From: Pyronema omphalodes
Lineage: Eukaryota; Ascomycota; Pezizomycetes; Pezizales; Pyronemataceae
Assembly: GCA_024516155.1 (NCBI GenBank)
Contig: JAJJXM010000093.1
Span: 1 to 64,000, forward strand
DNA: 64,000 nucleotides
Direction of reading: 5' to 3'
This document shows, in pieces, positions 32,054-44,352 of this stretch. The notes beneath the pieces are model-generated. The model had not been told where the DNA came from and did no database searches. It saw nothing but the letters and a program-made list of their open reading frames with translations. A program made the position numbers and the translations under genes. Every line of letters begins with the position of its first letter. Positions within the stretch are counted from its first letter, which is position 1.

Positions 32054-33973
32054 ATGCCCACCCGATCCTCCGCTGTTGAGAAACAGCCCCTCCCCCCCGA
32101 CAAAGCACCCCCTCGAGCGCTCGCGAAAGAAAAACGCGCTAACGCGGAGCCGCAAGGGTCTGACGCGTCTTACACGGAAATGCACGTAGACACGTGCTCT
32201 GACGTCAGCGATGACTCCAGCGACGAAGACGCGTCTTCGCGCGAAAGCTCCCCCACCCCTGTCGCGCGCAACACCAACAACGCTCCCCCCAAAACCCCCC
32301 ACAATAAGAAAACCCTCCCTGATAACAATGACACCCCCGACGTATTGACCAACCCCGACCCCAAATACACGGTTCAACGCCACACCGACAAATCGAAGAA
32401 ACGCCCAGCTGCCTCCACCGCCCACTCCATCACCCACATCGCCGCCGACTCCACCCCAGTCCCCGCTGGAGTCCAACGCCTCCGCCGCGACACCGACAAC
32501 CCCCTGTTTATCAACCCCGCCACCGACAGCCTCGCAACATCCATCGACCAACTCAACGACAATCTCAACACCGCCACGGACATGTTTCGACACGCCGACA
32601 AAGCCACGAACGACAGAGTCACTCAGGCGTTCCGATCTATCCACAAATACCAGTCTACAATCCGTGCCGTCCACGACCTCCTGTCCCGCATTGCCCCCGT
32701 CATACTCCCCAACGAAGACATCTCAGCCCTCCTTCCCCCCGTCGAATCCTCCTCCACCCCCGAGAACCCCACTACCCTCGCCCCACCCCCCCCCCAAATC
32801 CAACGATCTCCCCTCTATTCACGCCCCCACCCCCGCTGCCCCCTCCCCTAAGGAACTTGCCTACTGGAAGAAGCGTTGTCTTGACGCCGAGAACGAGCTC
32901 AAGAAACACAAGATCCCCCTCCCCGTCCATGCCCCACGCCCCGATCAAAACCCCTCCACCCCATGGCAAGAAGAAGTACCCGCAACGAAGAAGTTATTCC
33001 CCGCTGCTACCCCCACACCTCCTAAACAAACCACCAAACCCGTCAAAGCCCAAAAGAAAGAATCCCCCCCCCCCCACCGACATTATTATCCCATGCCCAG
33101 ACCGCCGTTCTTTCCCAGAGAGCTCCAAGATAGCAATCGGAACTGCCGTCAACGACGCCTTGCGCGCAGCAAATGTTTCTGAGAAGGTCTCCATCTCGAT
33201 GGTGAAGAAGAACGTGAAAGGAAATCTTATTTTGACCCCCGCCCCCCCAAACTACACCCGCCGATATTGCCCCCCACCTGCCCCTCATACTCGAAGCCGC
33301 CCCCACAGTACACCCTACGTTGCTGCCCCCCCGCATAAACGAGAAGTGGTACAAACTGGCGGTCCACGGCGTACCAACCGAGTACTACCCAGACTCCGAA
33401 GAAGGCATGCAAAAACTGCAAGTTGAGATCGAACGTAACCACTCCGTCAGATTAACCCAACCACCGCGGTACATATCCCACCCCGACAAACGGGCCGGTA
33501 AGTCGGCGTCGAGCTTCATGATTGCCCTCAACTCCCTCAACGACTACAACACATTGAAACGCACGAAGGTCGTCGTCTTGTTCGAACCACGAAAAGTCAC
33601 CGAGTTCTTCTCCGCCAGGCCCATCGACCAATGCCGTAGGTGCCAGAAGTTTGGCCACCACCACGCAACGTGCGCCGCCGACAACGGACCTACCTGCGCG
33701 ATATGCGCCGCCGTACACCCAACGGAATACCACTTCTGTGGAGAATGCCCCAAACAGAAGGGCAGGGAGTGCATCCACACCGTTTACAGATGCACGAACT
33801 GCGTAGCCGCAGGACATGCTGACACCCAACACGCAGCATACAGCACTAGATGCCCAGTGAGAATAGGAATAGTGAGAGAGGCATGGCTCAAAACCCGCCC
33901 AGTCACCACCTACGACAACATCCCCGCCGAAACCGACCCCATTGCCGATACCACCATGACCGCCGATGAATAG
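32054..33973 (+). pseudogene. L-A ORF1, frameshifted at C-runs
   Basis: The ATG is at 32054 (MPTRSSAVEKQPLPPDK). Frames change near 32790 (C-run), 33070 (C10 run) and 33235. The pieces together cover the whole family protein: acidic N-terminus, ELAYWKKRCLDAENELKKHK helix, IIIPCPDRRSFPESSK, INEKWYKLAVHGVPTEYYPD and three knuckles from CRRCQKFGHHHATC. The stop TAG overlaps the ORF2 start (33966-33973). Confidence 0.8.
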
Positions 33974-36900
33974 ACAACATCCATCAGCGGCGACCCTCCA
34001 CATCGTGTCCCACAACACGAATCGCAGCACCACCGCCCTCACGACGCTGCTCAATACAGCATACGCTACCCCCGACATCATTGTTGTCCAAGAGGTAAAC
34101 GTCAAGGACCCCAAATTTGCTACAACCCACCCCAATTTCATTCTTTTGCTCCCCCCCCGCGGCTACCACAAAGTCAACCGGACCGCCGCCTACGTCTCCC
34201 GTTTGAACCCCCACATCAGCGTCACCCCTCGACCAGATGTCACCGCAGACCCAGACCTACAGGTCCTCGAGGTCCGCACACCCCTAATACCCCCCTTCTT
34301 TTTACTTAACATATATAATGAACGTGACCCACTCTCCAAACTATACACCCTACCCCGAGCCCTCACCCCCCTCGTCCTCCCTCGCCGATGTGTCATCACG
34401 GGGGACCTCAACGCACACCACCGGTTGTGGGATTCCAACACTCGCCGGAGAGCCCGAGCTGAAGAGATTGTGGAACTGATCGAAACCCACCACTGGAATC
34501 TGGCGAACGTCCCCGACGTCCCCACCCACCAGTACAAAGACGGCTCTGGCTCGTCGGTTCTGGACCTGACCCTGACATCCCCCGCGATGACAAGGGAACT
34601 CACCAACTGGGCAGTCGACGACGACCTAGCCACAGGTTCGGACCACGAGGTCATCCGCTTTCAACTAACGTCCCTCCACCCAGACCATGACACCGCCACC
34701 CCTACCGCCCCACGACTTAACTGGCAAAAAACGGATTGGGAGACTTTTACCAGGGAGCTACAAACCCTCGCCGAGGCCAGTCACCCGTACTGGACACACA
34801 TCCGCGCAAACCCGTCCGCAAGTAACCTGGACGAATGGGCCGCCCTCATTCGTGACTCAATTCAAGCAGCTGCCCGAAAGGCGACACCCACCCTCACACC
34901 GACTCCCCGCTCGAAGAGGTGGTAGACGGAGGAACTAAACACGACTCGACGGAACATGCAGAGCGCAAGAAAGAGGTAGGAAATCTACTCGCCTCCCAGC
35001 CCATCATGCGGAGTACAAGCGCCTCCGGAAACACCCACTACCGCAGAGTACGACACGCAAAGGACTCCTTGTGGAAAGAATACCTGGCCGCCACAGAAGG
35101 TCCCCGACTGTCTGGGCCGCCTTCAGATATACAAACCCCTGGCGCGCCCAGCTGACCCCCCCAATAAAGACCCAGGTAGGTGGGATAGACAAGGTACATG
35201 TTCGATTTCAAAGGCAAAGTAGACGCCTTTCAGGCTCTCTTCCCACCCCCCCCCCCCGCTGCCCCTCAGACTCAAATCCCCCCCCACACACCCCATTATC
35301 CCCTGGCACACATTTCACCCCCGAACAAATACGTCACGCATATCTACTACTCCTCCCCCAAGAAAGCCCCCAGGTCCCGACATGATAACGTTCGCATGCC
35401 TAAGGAGAGCCTATGACGCAATCCCCAAGGTGTTCGATGCGCTGTACGCAAGGCTAGGTGACAAAGGATACCACCCAAGGTGCTGGCGTGAAGCAACGAC
35501 GGTGGTTATCCTGAAACCGAACAAACCTGACTACAGCGCAGTTAAGGCCTATCGTCCCATCGCGTTGCTGAACTGCATGGGAAAAATTCTAGAAAAACTT
35601 ATGGCGACCCGGCTCAGCCTCATGGCGGAGTCACACGATATACTGCATGCAGACCAGATAGGCGGGCGCCCTAAACGCTCGGCTATCGACGCTGCAATGG
35701 CCCTAACGCACGAGATCGAAGCGAATGCAGGGGCGCCGCATGGTGACCTCCGCGCTATTTTCAGATGTGCGAGGAGCCTTCGACAATGTCTCCTCCGCGC
35801 GCCTCCTCACGACGATGCGCGCACTGGGATGCCCGACCGCAGTTGCTTCCTGGTGTTCGACCTTCCTAAGCGACAGGAACGAACGGCCCTATCATTCGAC
35901 GGACGAACAGACATACAGCGACCCTATTAGGACGGGCATCCCCCAAGGTTCCCCGGCGTCCCCCATCCTCTTCCTTATTTACCTACGCCCACTATTCGAC
36001 AAACTAACGGACAACTCACCCCACGCTATGGATCCCGAGCTACATGGACGACGTAGCTCTCGTCGCACACGGACGTAACCAGAGAAGAAATGCCCCGAGA
36101 ACTGGAAGCCGCGGCTCGCACCGCCTTCGCATGGGCCCGAACGAACGCCGTGGCATTCGACGACTCGAATCGGAGCTGCTGCACTTCCACCGCTCCCGCA
36201 CAGACACGATCACCGACGCAGTCAACGTACGCTTACCCAACGGAACAATCATCACCCCAGGAACGAAAGGAGGACGGACGGACGAGGTTCGGTGGATTGG
36301 AATCTTTTTTGATAGAAAACTCTCCTTCTCTCATCATGTGAAAACAAGACTGACGGCCGCCGCCAGGTCCCTCAACGCCCTCCGAAGCCTCGTTCGCCAC
36401 GAAACAGGTCTGTCCCCGTCTGCGACGAGAACTCTTTACATCGCGTGTGTGCTATCTAGGTCCGACTTTGGCTCCGAGATCTGGTGGACAGGGCAAAAAA
36501 GCCTCGCCACCTTACTACAAACGCAACAAAACTCCGCCCTTCGCCGAATTCTGAACACATTCACCTCGACGCCAATCCTAGCCCTCCACAACGAAGCAGC
36601 TATCCCCCCGGTTTCAGTCCGCCTACACCACCGCACTCGCAAATACGTCCTCCGCCTCCTCTCTCTCCCCCCCAATCACCCCGTAGTTAGACGCTGCCCC
36701 TCCTCCTTCCCCGTCCCCGATCACTTTCACTCCTCTATCTGCAGCCCACACGAGTATGACCACCAATGGCAGTCACCCGGCACGGCCCCCTCCCGTCTCG
36801 TCACCATGCTCCGCTCCGTCAGCAAATTGGTACTACCTGACGACACCATCGAAAACACATCACTGCCCAACCCCACCCCATGGGAGCGCCCCCGCCTCAA

Positions 36901-37984
36901 AATCAACATCACCTCCCTCCCGAAATCAGAGGCGGCCACGACACACGTAGCGTTGCTCCAGACCCTCCGCGCAGACCCCCGCAGCATCATTGCATATACC
37001 GACAGTTCACAACTGAACGGAAGAACCGGAGCGGGATACTGCATCACCGACGGCTTACCTCGCCGGGTGGAAGAATTCATCCCAATGGGCGACACAACCG
37101 AAGTCTTCGACGCAGAGCTCAGAGCGATACACGACTGCCTCACCACTTGCCAAAGGATCATCACCCTCAACAGACACACCCGCCGTAAAATACACATTTT
37201 CACAGACAATCAAGCAGCAATCCTTCGCGTCTCCCGCTCCTCCTACGGCCCCGGCCAAGAACTGGCCCTCTCGATCCTCACGACGGTGTCCGCTCTTCGC
37301 CGATCCGGATCGTCCGTTACTCTACATTGGGTCCCCGGACACACAAACATCCCCGGGAATGACACAGCCGACCTCCTAGCGAAAACAGCTACCTCCCTCA
37401 ATCCAACCGCGCCTCCCCCGATCTCCCTCTCCTGGGTTAGACGCCAGGTACGCGAGCAGTATATCACCGACTGGGTAGACTGGTACTCTTCGTCACCGAA
37501 GCCCAAGACGTACAACACCCCCCACCCCAAAAGACTCGACAACGCATACACCACCGTCCCGCGTAAGATATCGACGGCTATATTGGGACTTCGCACAGGC
37601 CACGGATATTTCTTGGACTGCCTAGCACACCCCCCCACTGCCAAATACCCCTCCCGCTCATGTCACTGCCCACTACATCCCCCACAGACCCCCAAACACC
37701 TAATCCTCTCATGCCCGAACTTCAACACACAGCGGACTGAACTACGACGTACACTACGAATCCCCCGACGACGCCAACTGACTCTCCCCGCGATCTTGTA
37801 TACGACCGCTGGCACAAAAGCTCTGTCTACCATGATCTCGGAAACCAAGGTGGCGACCGCCGAATGGGCACACGCGAAGCTGAGTACTCACCCCGCAGAG
37901 GAGGACACCCCTCGTACACTGACGACAGGCTGGGGGACGCTGCTGGACCTAACGGACGAGCACGCGGAAACCCACGATAACTAA
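33966..37984 (+). pseudogene. L-A ORF2 pseudogene with intact endonuclease motifs
   Basis: EN (33966-34925) keeps all motifs: SHNTNRS, VQEVNVKDP, ITGDLNAHHRLWDS, SGSSVLDLTL, GSDHEVIRF. It ends at TAG 34923, a TGG codon in other copies. Several small indels follow (about 34975-35380). RT is read in 35382-35930 and then 36044-37984 after shifts, with GIPQGSPASPILFLIYLRP and YMDD followed by a frame joint. RNase H shows YTDSSQLNG (Gly of TDGS is Ser), FDAELRAIHD, FTDNQAA and HWVPGHTNIPGND. The C-terminal CHCPLHPPQTPKH motif is present. Confidence 0.85.
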
Positions 37985-38731
37985 TGAAAAAAAAAAAAAA
38001 TAAAAAAAAAAAAAAAGAAGGAAAATAGGAATGACGACGGGAGGAAGGGCAGGAGAGAGGGAGGAGACACAGGGGACGAGGAGCAAGGCAGAAGGGGCAG
38101 GAGCAGCAACGGGGGGACGAGGAGGGTTATTTTTCCTGTTTTTCTTTTGTTTCTTTGGGGAAGGTCAAGAGGGACGTGAGATGGGAGGGGAGGCAAAGAT
38201 GTAAGGCGCGCGGGACAGGGGATAGGAGACGGCGGCGAGTGAGAGGTGATGATGCGGGGCGATAGAGAAGGGGAAGAGGCGTGGACGGGAGGGAGCAGCG
38301 GAGAGGGATGTGAGGGGGAGAACAGGGGAGTGGAGTTGAGGACACGGACGGAGAGAGGGGAGAGAGGGGAGGCGCGGGGGCGGTGGCCCGGAGGAGTTAC
38401 TTTTTCTTTTTTTGTTCTGTTTTTGATTTGTGGAGGAAATAAAGGCGGGAAAATGGTTAAAAATGGGAGGGGAAGGGTGGAGGAAATGGGGGAACGACCC
38501 GGCGAGGTGGCCTCCGAGCGCACAGGGCTCCTTGGATCTGACGACGCGAGATGAAAAACTGGATGACGAGACTTGGGAGACTACACTCCCACCCACATAG
38601 ACAGGTCTGGGGCTTACCCAGTGGGGACCTGGCATCACCCCCGGGTTCTCAACATTGTATTTAATTTGTAGATTCCGCCATAACCTTACGGGTGGATGCG
38701 TGTATGAAGAAATAAATAAATAAATAAATAA
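37985..38731 (+). other. L-A 3'UTR and tail
   Basis: An A-rich run follows the stop (37985-38020), then a purine-rich tract, the GGAAATAAAGGCGGGAAAATGG core (about 38435), and the hairpin with a G-for-T change (GGGT instead of GGTT in the inner stem). A (AAAT)n tail follows. There is no gene here. Confidence 0.7.
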
Positions 38732-38887
38732 ACGGCACACACAACAACACATTGACAACACAACACGGTACAACAACGACAACGGCACAACAACGACAAC
38801 GGCACAACAATGACAACGGCACAACAATGACAACGGCACAACCACGACATCAGTAACACCACGGCTCATCAGCCGTGTGCCGTGACA
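38732..38887 (-). repeat. gypsy-1-type LTR fragment (first ~156 bp)
   Basis: On the minus strand it starts TGTCACGGCACACGG at 38887 and follows the solo LTR sequence until cut by the L-A tail. It is probably the remnant of the 5' LTR of gypsy-1. It contains CAACGA/CAACGG microsatellite copies. It is embedded in L-C RT sequence on the right. Confidence 0.75.
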
Positions 38888-40960
38888 GCTAACCTCCGCC
38901 CTCTTCCTCGACGTCCGGGGAGCTTTCGACAACGTCTGTGCGGAACGCCTACAACAGACACAACGCCAGCTCAGATGCCCGCGAGCACTGGTATCGTGGT
39001 GCCAATCTTTTCTTGCAGATTGCACGATTGCTCTAGCATTCGACGGACGGACTGACAAGCCACGACCTGTGCAGACAGGCATCCCACAAGGTTCCCCTGG
39101 ATCCCCCATTCTTTTCCTACTATACCTTCGCCTACCGTTCGACGAACTAGCTCAGACACACCCATACACCTTGACTCCTAGCTACATTGACGACGTAGCG
39201 ATCGTGGTCCAGGGACGCACCCGCAAAGCAAAGGCCCGCTCGTGCGAGAAAATCACAACTACAGCCTTTCGGTGGGCAGACGCAAAGGCCGTTGCCTTTG
39301 AGGACGTAAAGTGAGAGCCCCGACATTTCCACTGCGAACGCACCGACAGCATCACTGAGCAGGAAAACGATAAGTTACCAAATGGTACAGTTATCACACC
39401 GGGAACACAGGGCTGAGAGAAAGATGTGGTGAGGTGGATAGGCCTGTACTTAGATAGGAAGCTTAACTTTAGAAAACATGTAGCTAGACGAGCAACCGCC
39501 GCGCAAAGAACTCTGAACGCACTGTGTAGGTTGGCACGGTACCAAACAGGTCTATCTCCCCCTGCTACAAGACTAATCTACCAGGCATATGTCCAGTCGA
39601 GAGCAGACTATGGCGCAGAGATATTCTGGAACCAAGAAAAAGACCTCGCCCGCACCCTCCAGAAACATCAGAACACCGCCCTGCCTGGGATCCTCAACGA
39701 CTTCACCTCCATACCGGTCCTGGCGCTCCACAATGAATCCGTACTCCCGCCCGTTACAGTGCGCCTCGACAACCGCCAGCAGTAATACGCCCTGCGCACC
39801 CTCACTTTACCCGCTTCGCACCCAATTATCACACGCTGCCCCATCTCGTTCCCCGCCCCAGGTGTCGAACACGCCTCCATCAACACGGACACCGAGTACG
39901 ATCACCCGTGTCACACCCCAGGAAACGCCCCGTCCCGCCTCCTCCACATCATCAGCACCCTCTCCCCATGGGTCCGACCCAACGCCGAGATCGAGGACAC
40001 CTCTCAAAACATCCCTGCCGATGCCCTCGCCCCCACACTGACAATCGACATCTCCGCCTCTTCAAAGGCCGAGGCTGCCGATGACCACCTCCTCCTACTC
40101 CACACCCTCCGCCAACAGCCGCACACCATGCTACTATACACGGACGGCTCCCAACTTGATGACATGACAGGAGCTGGTTACACCATCCCCCACGGACTGC
40201 CACGACCTGTTAACTCAATAGTCCCCATGGGCGACAGAACAGATGTCTTCGATGCGGAGATTAGAGCCATCCACGAAGGCCTCCAAACATGCCTGACACA
40301 TACTTGTCGCCACGACATCTACGACAAACACATACATGTTTTCACAGACAATCAAGCTGCGATTCGCCGAACCTCCAATCTCCGCGTGGGCCCTGGCCAG
40401 GACCTCGCCTGGGCCATCCACAACACCGCCCATAACCTTCACGAGTTCGGCACTTCCATTACCATCCACTGGGCCCCCGGACATACCAATGTTCACGGGA
40501 ACGAAGCCGCCGACGAACTGGCTCGACAGGCGACCACAGTCCCGCCACGCCGACAACTACCGATGTCCCTCGCCTGGATACGGCGCCGCATTCGAGAACG
40601 GTACACCGAAGACTGGGACACCTGGTTAACCTCATCCCCTCAGCCACGCACGTACGCCGCCACACACCGCCGCAAGATCGACACAGCCTACACCGCCAAC
40701 CCCCGCTGGATATTGACTGCGATCCTGGGTCTTCGCACCGGCCACAGATACTTGATCAACAACCTGGCCCACCCTCCCTCAGAAGGATACCCCTCCCGGC
40801 GATGGAGCTGCCCTATCCATCTGCCACAGACACCTCGACACCTCCTCCTGAGCTGCCCCAATTTCCAGGCCGCGCGCTGTACACTCCGAAAGGACCTCAG
40901 GCTCAAACAACACTCCCAGATCAACCTCAACACCATTCTGGACACCCCCTCCGGCACTAA

Positions 40961-41659
40961 GGCCGCGTTTGGTTCGCCAACGGCCGTTAGGATTGACTAG
41001 TAAAATGACCGTTTGCAAGCGGTTGACCGTTTTTGCAAACGGTCGGGGGTGTTTGGTTTGGTACCAACTGTTTCATTTACCAGTCCCAAACGGTTGCAAA
41101 CGGTTGCAAAACGACCTTGCCAGCACCGTTTGCAAGCGTTTGAGACTGACAAGACGCAACACAACCACCGAACAAAATGACTCCCGAAGAAGCCCTCGCA
41201 CGACGCAAAAACATACAACTAAAGCGCCGTAAAATTGCCATTATTCTCGCCTTGTACGTGCGTTTCAACCTTTTAAAGACTCCTGTCTGCACTTCCATTC
41301 GCACTGGAGCCATTTTCGCTCGCGAAATTCTCAATGCCCATCCACGCCGAGCCCTCAAAGTCATCAGGATGCCCGTCAGCACTTTCTTAGATTTGCGTCA
41401 TGTTTGCTGCGTCTCTTCGTACTCTTGGGGCGGCATTGATGAGACCGGAAATTGATCTGTAAACTGGGGAAGGATGTCTTAACGGTCAAAGTTTGCAGGA
41501 GCGTTGAAGATGTTTGGTGGGGCGACAGGGGTCTCTGCGTGGCAACAGACAGTCGCCCAACCAAACACCGTCTCAGCACAAAACCATAACGGTTGCTCCA
41601 TGGTCCGACCGTTTTGAGACCGTTTGCACCAAACGGCCGTTGGCGAACCAGACGCGGCC
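40961..41659 (+). mobile_element. PIF/Harbinger-type DNA transposon, 699-bp deletion derivative
   Basis: The ends are 28-bp inverted repeats with one mismatch: the left begins GGCCGCGTTTGGTTCGCC, and the right, reversed, begins GGCCGCGTCTGGTTCGCC. The direct flank is TAA on both sides (40958-40960 and 41660-41662), the TWA-type 3-bp duplication known for PIF/Harbinger and Tourist-like MITEs. Removal restores L-C RNase H coding. Subterminal GCAAACGG/CCGTTTGC motifs repeat near both ends. It keeps one short ORF. Confidence 0.88.
41177..41455 (+). CDS. Short ORF in the PIF/Harbinger element, possible transposase N-terminal remnant (92 aa)
   Basis: The start is ATG 41177 (MTPEEALARRKNIQLKRRKI). 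The middle reads RRALKVIRMPVSTFLDLRHV, which resembles the N-terminal region of fungal Harbinger-type DDE transposases, where an RM..STFL..R stretch precedes the catalytic domain. No DDE triad is present, so it cannot be an active nuclease. It could be a decaying remnant or a DNA-binding fragment. The family call rests mainly on the ends and the target duplication. Confidence 0.45.
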   Translation: MTPEEALARRKNIQLKRRKIAIILALYVRFNLLKTPVCTSIRTGAIFAREILNAHPRRALKVIRMPVSTFLDLRHVCCVSSYSWGGIDETGN

Positions 41660-41726
41660 TAAGACCCTTTCCACATTTATCTCTGCGACCAAGGTCGCTT
41701 CCTCGACCTGGGCACACCCCGGCTAG

Positions 41727-42415
41727 AGAGGATGCACAGAAGGGTTTAGACCCCGACCGCTGACTACACTGACCGCAGTACTTTAGGAACTTTGGCGTCC
41801 GCTAATTTTGTAGTGTTCGTAATAAAAAAAAAAAAAAATAAAAGAAGAGGAGGGGAACAAAAGGGGACGGGGAAGATGGACAGGACGGGGACAGAAAATG
41901 GGCACGGAGAGATGGGATGGGGACGGGGTCATTGCATTGGTCTGCTTGGAGTTCGGGTGCTTCGATTGTTCTTTTCTTTGCATTTCCTTTCTTTGTTTCG
42001 CAGGTGGAGTGGTTACTGGCACGGCGGATGGGATGGGGACGGACGGTGGAGAGAAGCACAAGTGCGCCGTGGTGGGAGATGTCTTTTGTATTCTCTTATG
42101 TTTTTGGGGGCGACGAGGATATCAATTTTGTTACGGGGCGGAAGGAGTACATGAGGCGACATGAGGGAAGAGAGGGGCGCAGGGAAGGGGCAGACGAGGC
42201 CGGCAGGAGGCATCTTTTCCTTTTGTATGCAGGGGAAGCAAAGGCGGGAAAATGGTTAAAAACATGGACGGTGAGGGACAGGAGAATAGGGAGGAGCCCG
42301 GCGAGACAGCCTCTGTGCAAGCAAAGCACTTGAAACATTCGAAGAGCTTGGACAAAAAACCCCCTTAGTAACAGTGGGGACAGACCCAACAACCACAACG
42401 ATCAAGAGGAGGAGT
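41727..42415 (+). other. L-C 3'UTR
   Basis: It has the GCACAGAAGGG..ACCGCTGAC start, an internal A15-type run (41823-41838), and purine-rich GGGGACGG repeats. The GCAAAGGCGGGAAAATGGTTAAAA core (about 42238) and the segment matching the 3' ends at 44.5 and 56.1 kb follow. There are no genes. Confidence 0.6.
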
Positions 42416-42795
42416 GTCACGAACCGACAAGCACCTGCTCTGTGGTGTTGTTATTGGAGCGGCAGCAATGTGGGCGGCTGGGGTAACCACCTTGTTACTG
42501 CACTTATTGGAGAAGCAATGGAAACAGTAGGTGGGAATACCGGGTGAAGCTCCGGTAAAGATACCGGAGCACCCCGGTACACATGGGATAAGCGAAGGGG
42601 GAGAGAGCCGACCACCGCGCGGGGTTGCCACCGGTGGGCACGTTGCATTAACTGAGGGGCTCGCTTAGTTCGGAGTGACTGAACTCAACTGAGCGAGGAC
42701 CGGCTAATCATGGTGAGAATAAAACTAGAAAAAGTAAGGAAACTAAGAAAACAGGACGCGGGGCTTTTGATATTTTGGGATTTTGTAGTTAGTTG
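42416..42795. other. Orphan 380-bp segment with a strong hairpin, possible LTR fragment
   Basis: It starts TGTCACGAACCGACAAGC exactly where L-C homology stops and ends where a minus-strand (CAAA)n tail starts. TGTCAC is how the gypsy LTRs here begin, so a second LTR type is possible. A near-perfect inverted repeat lies at 42538-42579 (stem GCTCCGGT/ACCGGAGC, extended outward by TACCGGG/CCCGGTA). No ORF is supported. Confidence 0.35.
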
Positions 42796-44352
42796 TTTTT
42801 GTGCTTTGTTTGTTTTTTTGTTTGTTCTCTCATTACTTGTTTGCAACCCGAAGGTTATGACAAGGGACAGATAAATACAAAAGAGAAGAAGAAAGAAATG
42901 TAAAAGCAAAAACCCAGTCTCCACCTCTACCAGTCTCCTCCTCTTGATCGTTGTGGTTGTGGGGTCTGTCCCCACTGTTACTACGGGGGTTTCTTGTCCA
43001 AGCGCGTCTGATGTTCCAAGTGCCCTGCTTGCACAGAGGCCGCCTCGCCGGGCTCCTCCCTTTCCTCCTCCCTTCCCCTTCCCATGTTTAGCCATTTTAC
43101 CGCCTTTGTTTCCTCCGCGTACAAAAGAAAAAGGTAACTCCCGCCGTCCTCCTCTGCCCCTTCCCCGTGCCCCTCTCTCTCCTTTCGCAACGCCTCGCAC
43201 TCCTCCCGCCCTCCGAACATAAGAAAAACATCGTCGCACCCAAACAAAGGAAAGTACAAAAGAAACTCGTCTGCCCTCTCTCGCCTGCCGTCCCCGTCAT
43301 CTCCCTTCCTGTGCACCATTCCACCATCCGTTCCCTTCTCACCCGCCGTACCATAAAACAACTCCAACCCGTAAGACAAACAATTGAAAGACAAAGAAAA
43401 GAAAACTCAAAACACCCGAACCCCAAGCAGACCCAAGCAACGACCGCAGCCCGATCCCGTCACCGCGTGCCCGTTCCTTTTCTCTCCGCCTATCCCTCTT
43501 CTACCTTCCCCTTTTGCTTGTCCCTTTTTTTTTTTTTTTTTTTTTTACAAAACGGAAATCCTAAGTAAGAAAGCACTGCAAAATCAGCGCGCGCGAAAGT
43601 TCCTAAGGTACGGCGGTCAGTGTAGTCAGCGGTAGGGGTCTATCCCCTTCTGCGAGGCTTCTCTAGCCGGGAGTGTGCCCAGGTCGAGGTAGCAACCTTG
43701 GTTGCAGAGATAAAGGTGGAAAGAGCCTTGGTGCCGGAGGGGGTGTCCAGAATGGTGTTTAGGTTGATCCGGGAGTGTTGTCTGAGTTTGAGGTCCTTCC
43801 TGAGTGTGGAGCGAGCGGCCTGGAAGTCGGGGCAGCTCAGGAGGAGGTGTCGAGGCGTCTGCGGTGGATGGATTGGGCAGCTGCAGCTGCGGGCGGGGTA
43901 TGCGTCGGATGGAGGGTGGGCCAAGCAGTTGAGGAAGTACCCGTGGCCGGTGCGAAGACCCAGGATTGCAGTTGATATCCAGCGGGGGTTTTCGGTGTAC
44001 GCAGTGTCCATTTTGCGGCGGTGTGTGGCGGCGTACGTGCGCGGTCGGGGGGAAGAGGTGAACCAGGTAGCCCAGTCTTCGGTGTACCTCTCTCGAGCGC
44101 GGCGGCGCAGCCAAGTAAGGGATATCGGTATTTGTCGGCGTGGCGGTACTGTTGTCGCCTGTCGGGCCAGTTCGTCGGCGGCTTCGTTTCCGGGGATGCT
44201 AGTGTGTCCTGGGACCCAGTGGATGGTAATTGAGGTACCGTAAGCGTGAAGGTCGTGAGCGGTGTCGTGGATGGCCCAGGCGAGCTCCTGGCCGGGGCCT
44301 CGACGGAGGTGAGAGGCTCGACGTATCGCGGCTTGGTTGTCGGTAAAAACGT
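42796..44352 (-). mobile_element. L-C LINE 3' portion with (CAAA)n tail
   Basis: On the minus strand this is the RNase H end of ORF2 (44352-43640), 3'UTR with A-run (43527-43547 as T on plus), conserved 3' segment, hairpin at 42836-42864 and the (CAAA)n tail at about 42796-42822. The 5' side is cut at 44352 by the tail of an N element. Confidence 0.8.
43640..44352 (-). pseudogene. L-C ORF2 fragment: RNase H and C-terminus
   Basis: It is open for about 237 codons from HVFTDNQAAIRRASHL through IHWVPGHTSIPGNEAADEL, YTEDWATWF, ILGLRTGHGYFLN and the CSCPIHPPQTPRH motif to a stop at 43640. The first two RNase H acidic motifs are missing. By chance the frame is also open upstream into the N-element tail (to 44779), giving a chimeric ORF with no expected function. 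Confidence 0.75.

Larger units (their letters stand above)
31764..38731 (+). mobile_element. L-A LINE copy 4, full length
   Basis: The copy runs from the C-rich 5' end (31771-31800) to a tail AAATAAATAAATAAATAAA ending at 38731, about 6.97 kb. It sits between gypsy-1 gag and a piece of gypsy-1 LTR. No clear target duplication is visible beyond a short ACAC match, and gypsy sequence between the flanks is missing. ORF1 and ORF2 are frameshifted. Confidence 0.88.
38889..41726 (+). pseudogene. L-C ORF2 pseudogene: RT and RNase H
   Basis: A single frame holds SALFLDVRGAFDNV (motif A), GIPQGSPGSPILFLLYLRL (B), SYIDDVAIVVQG (C), KLPNGTVITPGTQG and VRWIGLYLDRKL. RNase H follows (YTDGSQLDD, FDAEIRAIHEG, FTDNQAA, IHWAPGHTNVHGNEAAD), then the C-terminal WSCPIHLPQTPRH motif. 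Only three stops break it (TGA 39312, TGA 39414, TAA 39783), apart from the transposon insertion. The last codons resume at 41663 and end TAG at 41726. Confidence 0.85.
38888..42415 (+). mobile_element. L-C LINE, 5'-interrupted, with a PIF/Harbinger insertion
   Basis: The plus strand has one reading frame from motif A of RT through RNase H to the ORF2 end. It is split by a 699-bp DNA transposon (40961-41659) and followed by a 3'UTR with an internal A-run (41823-41838) and purine-rich sequence. It stops at 42415 in the GATCAAGAGGAGGAG segment, where an unrelated segment starts, so its own tail is missing. Confidence 0.8.
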
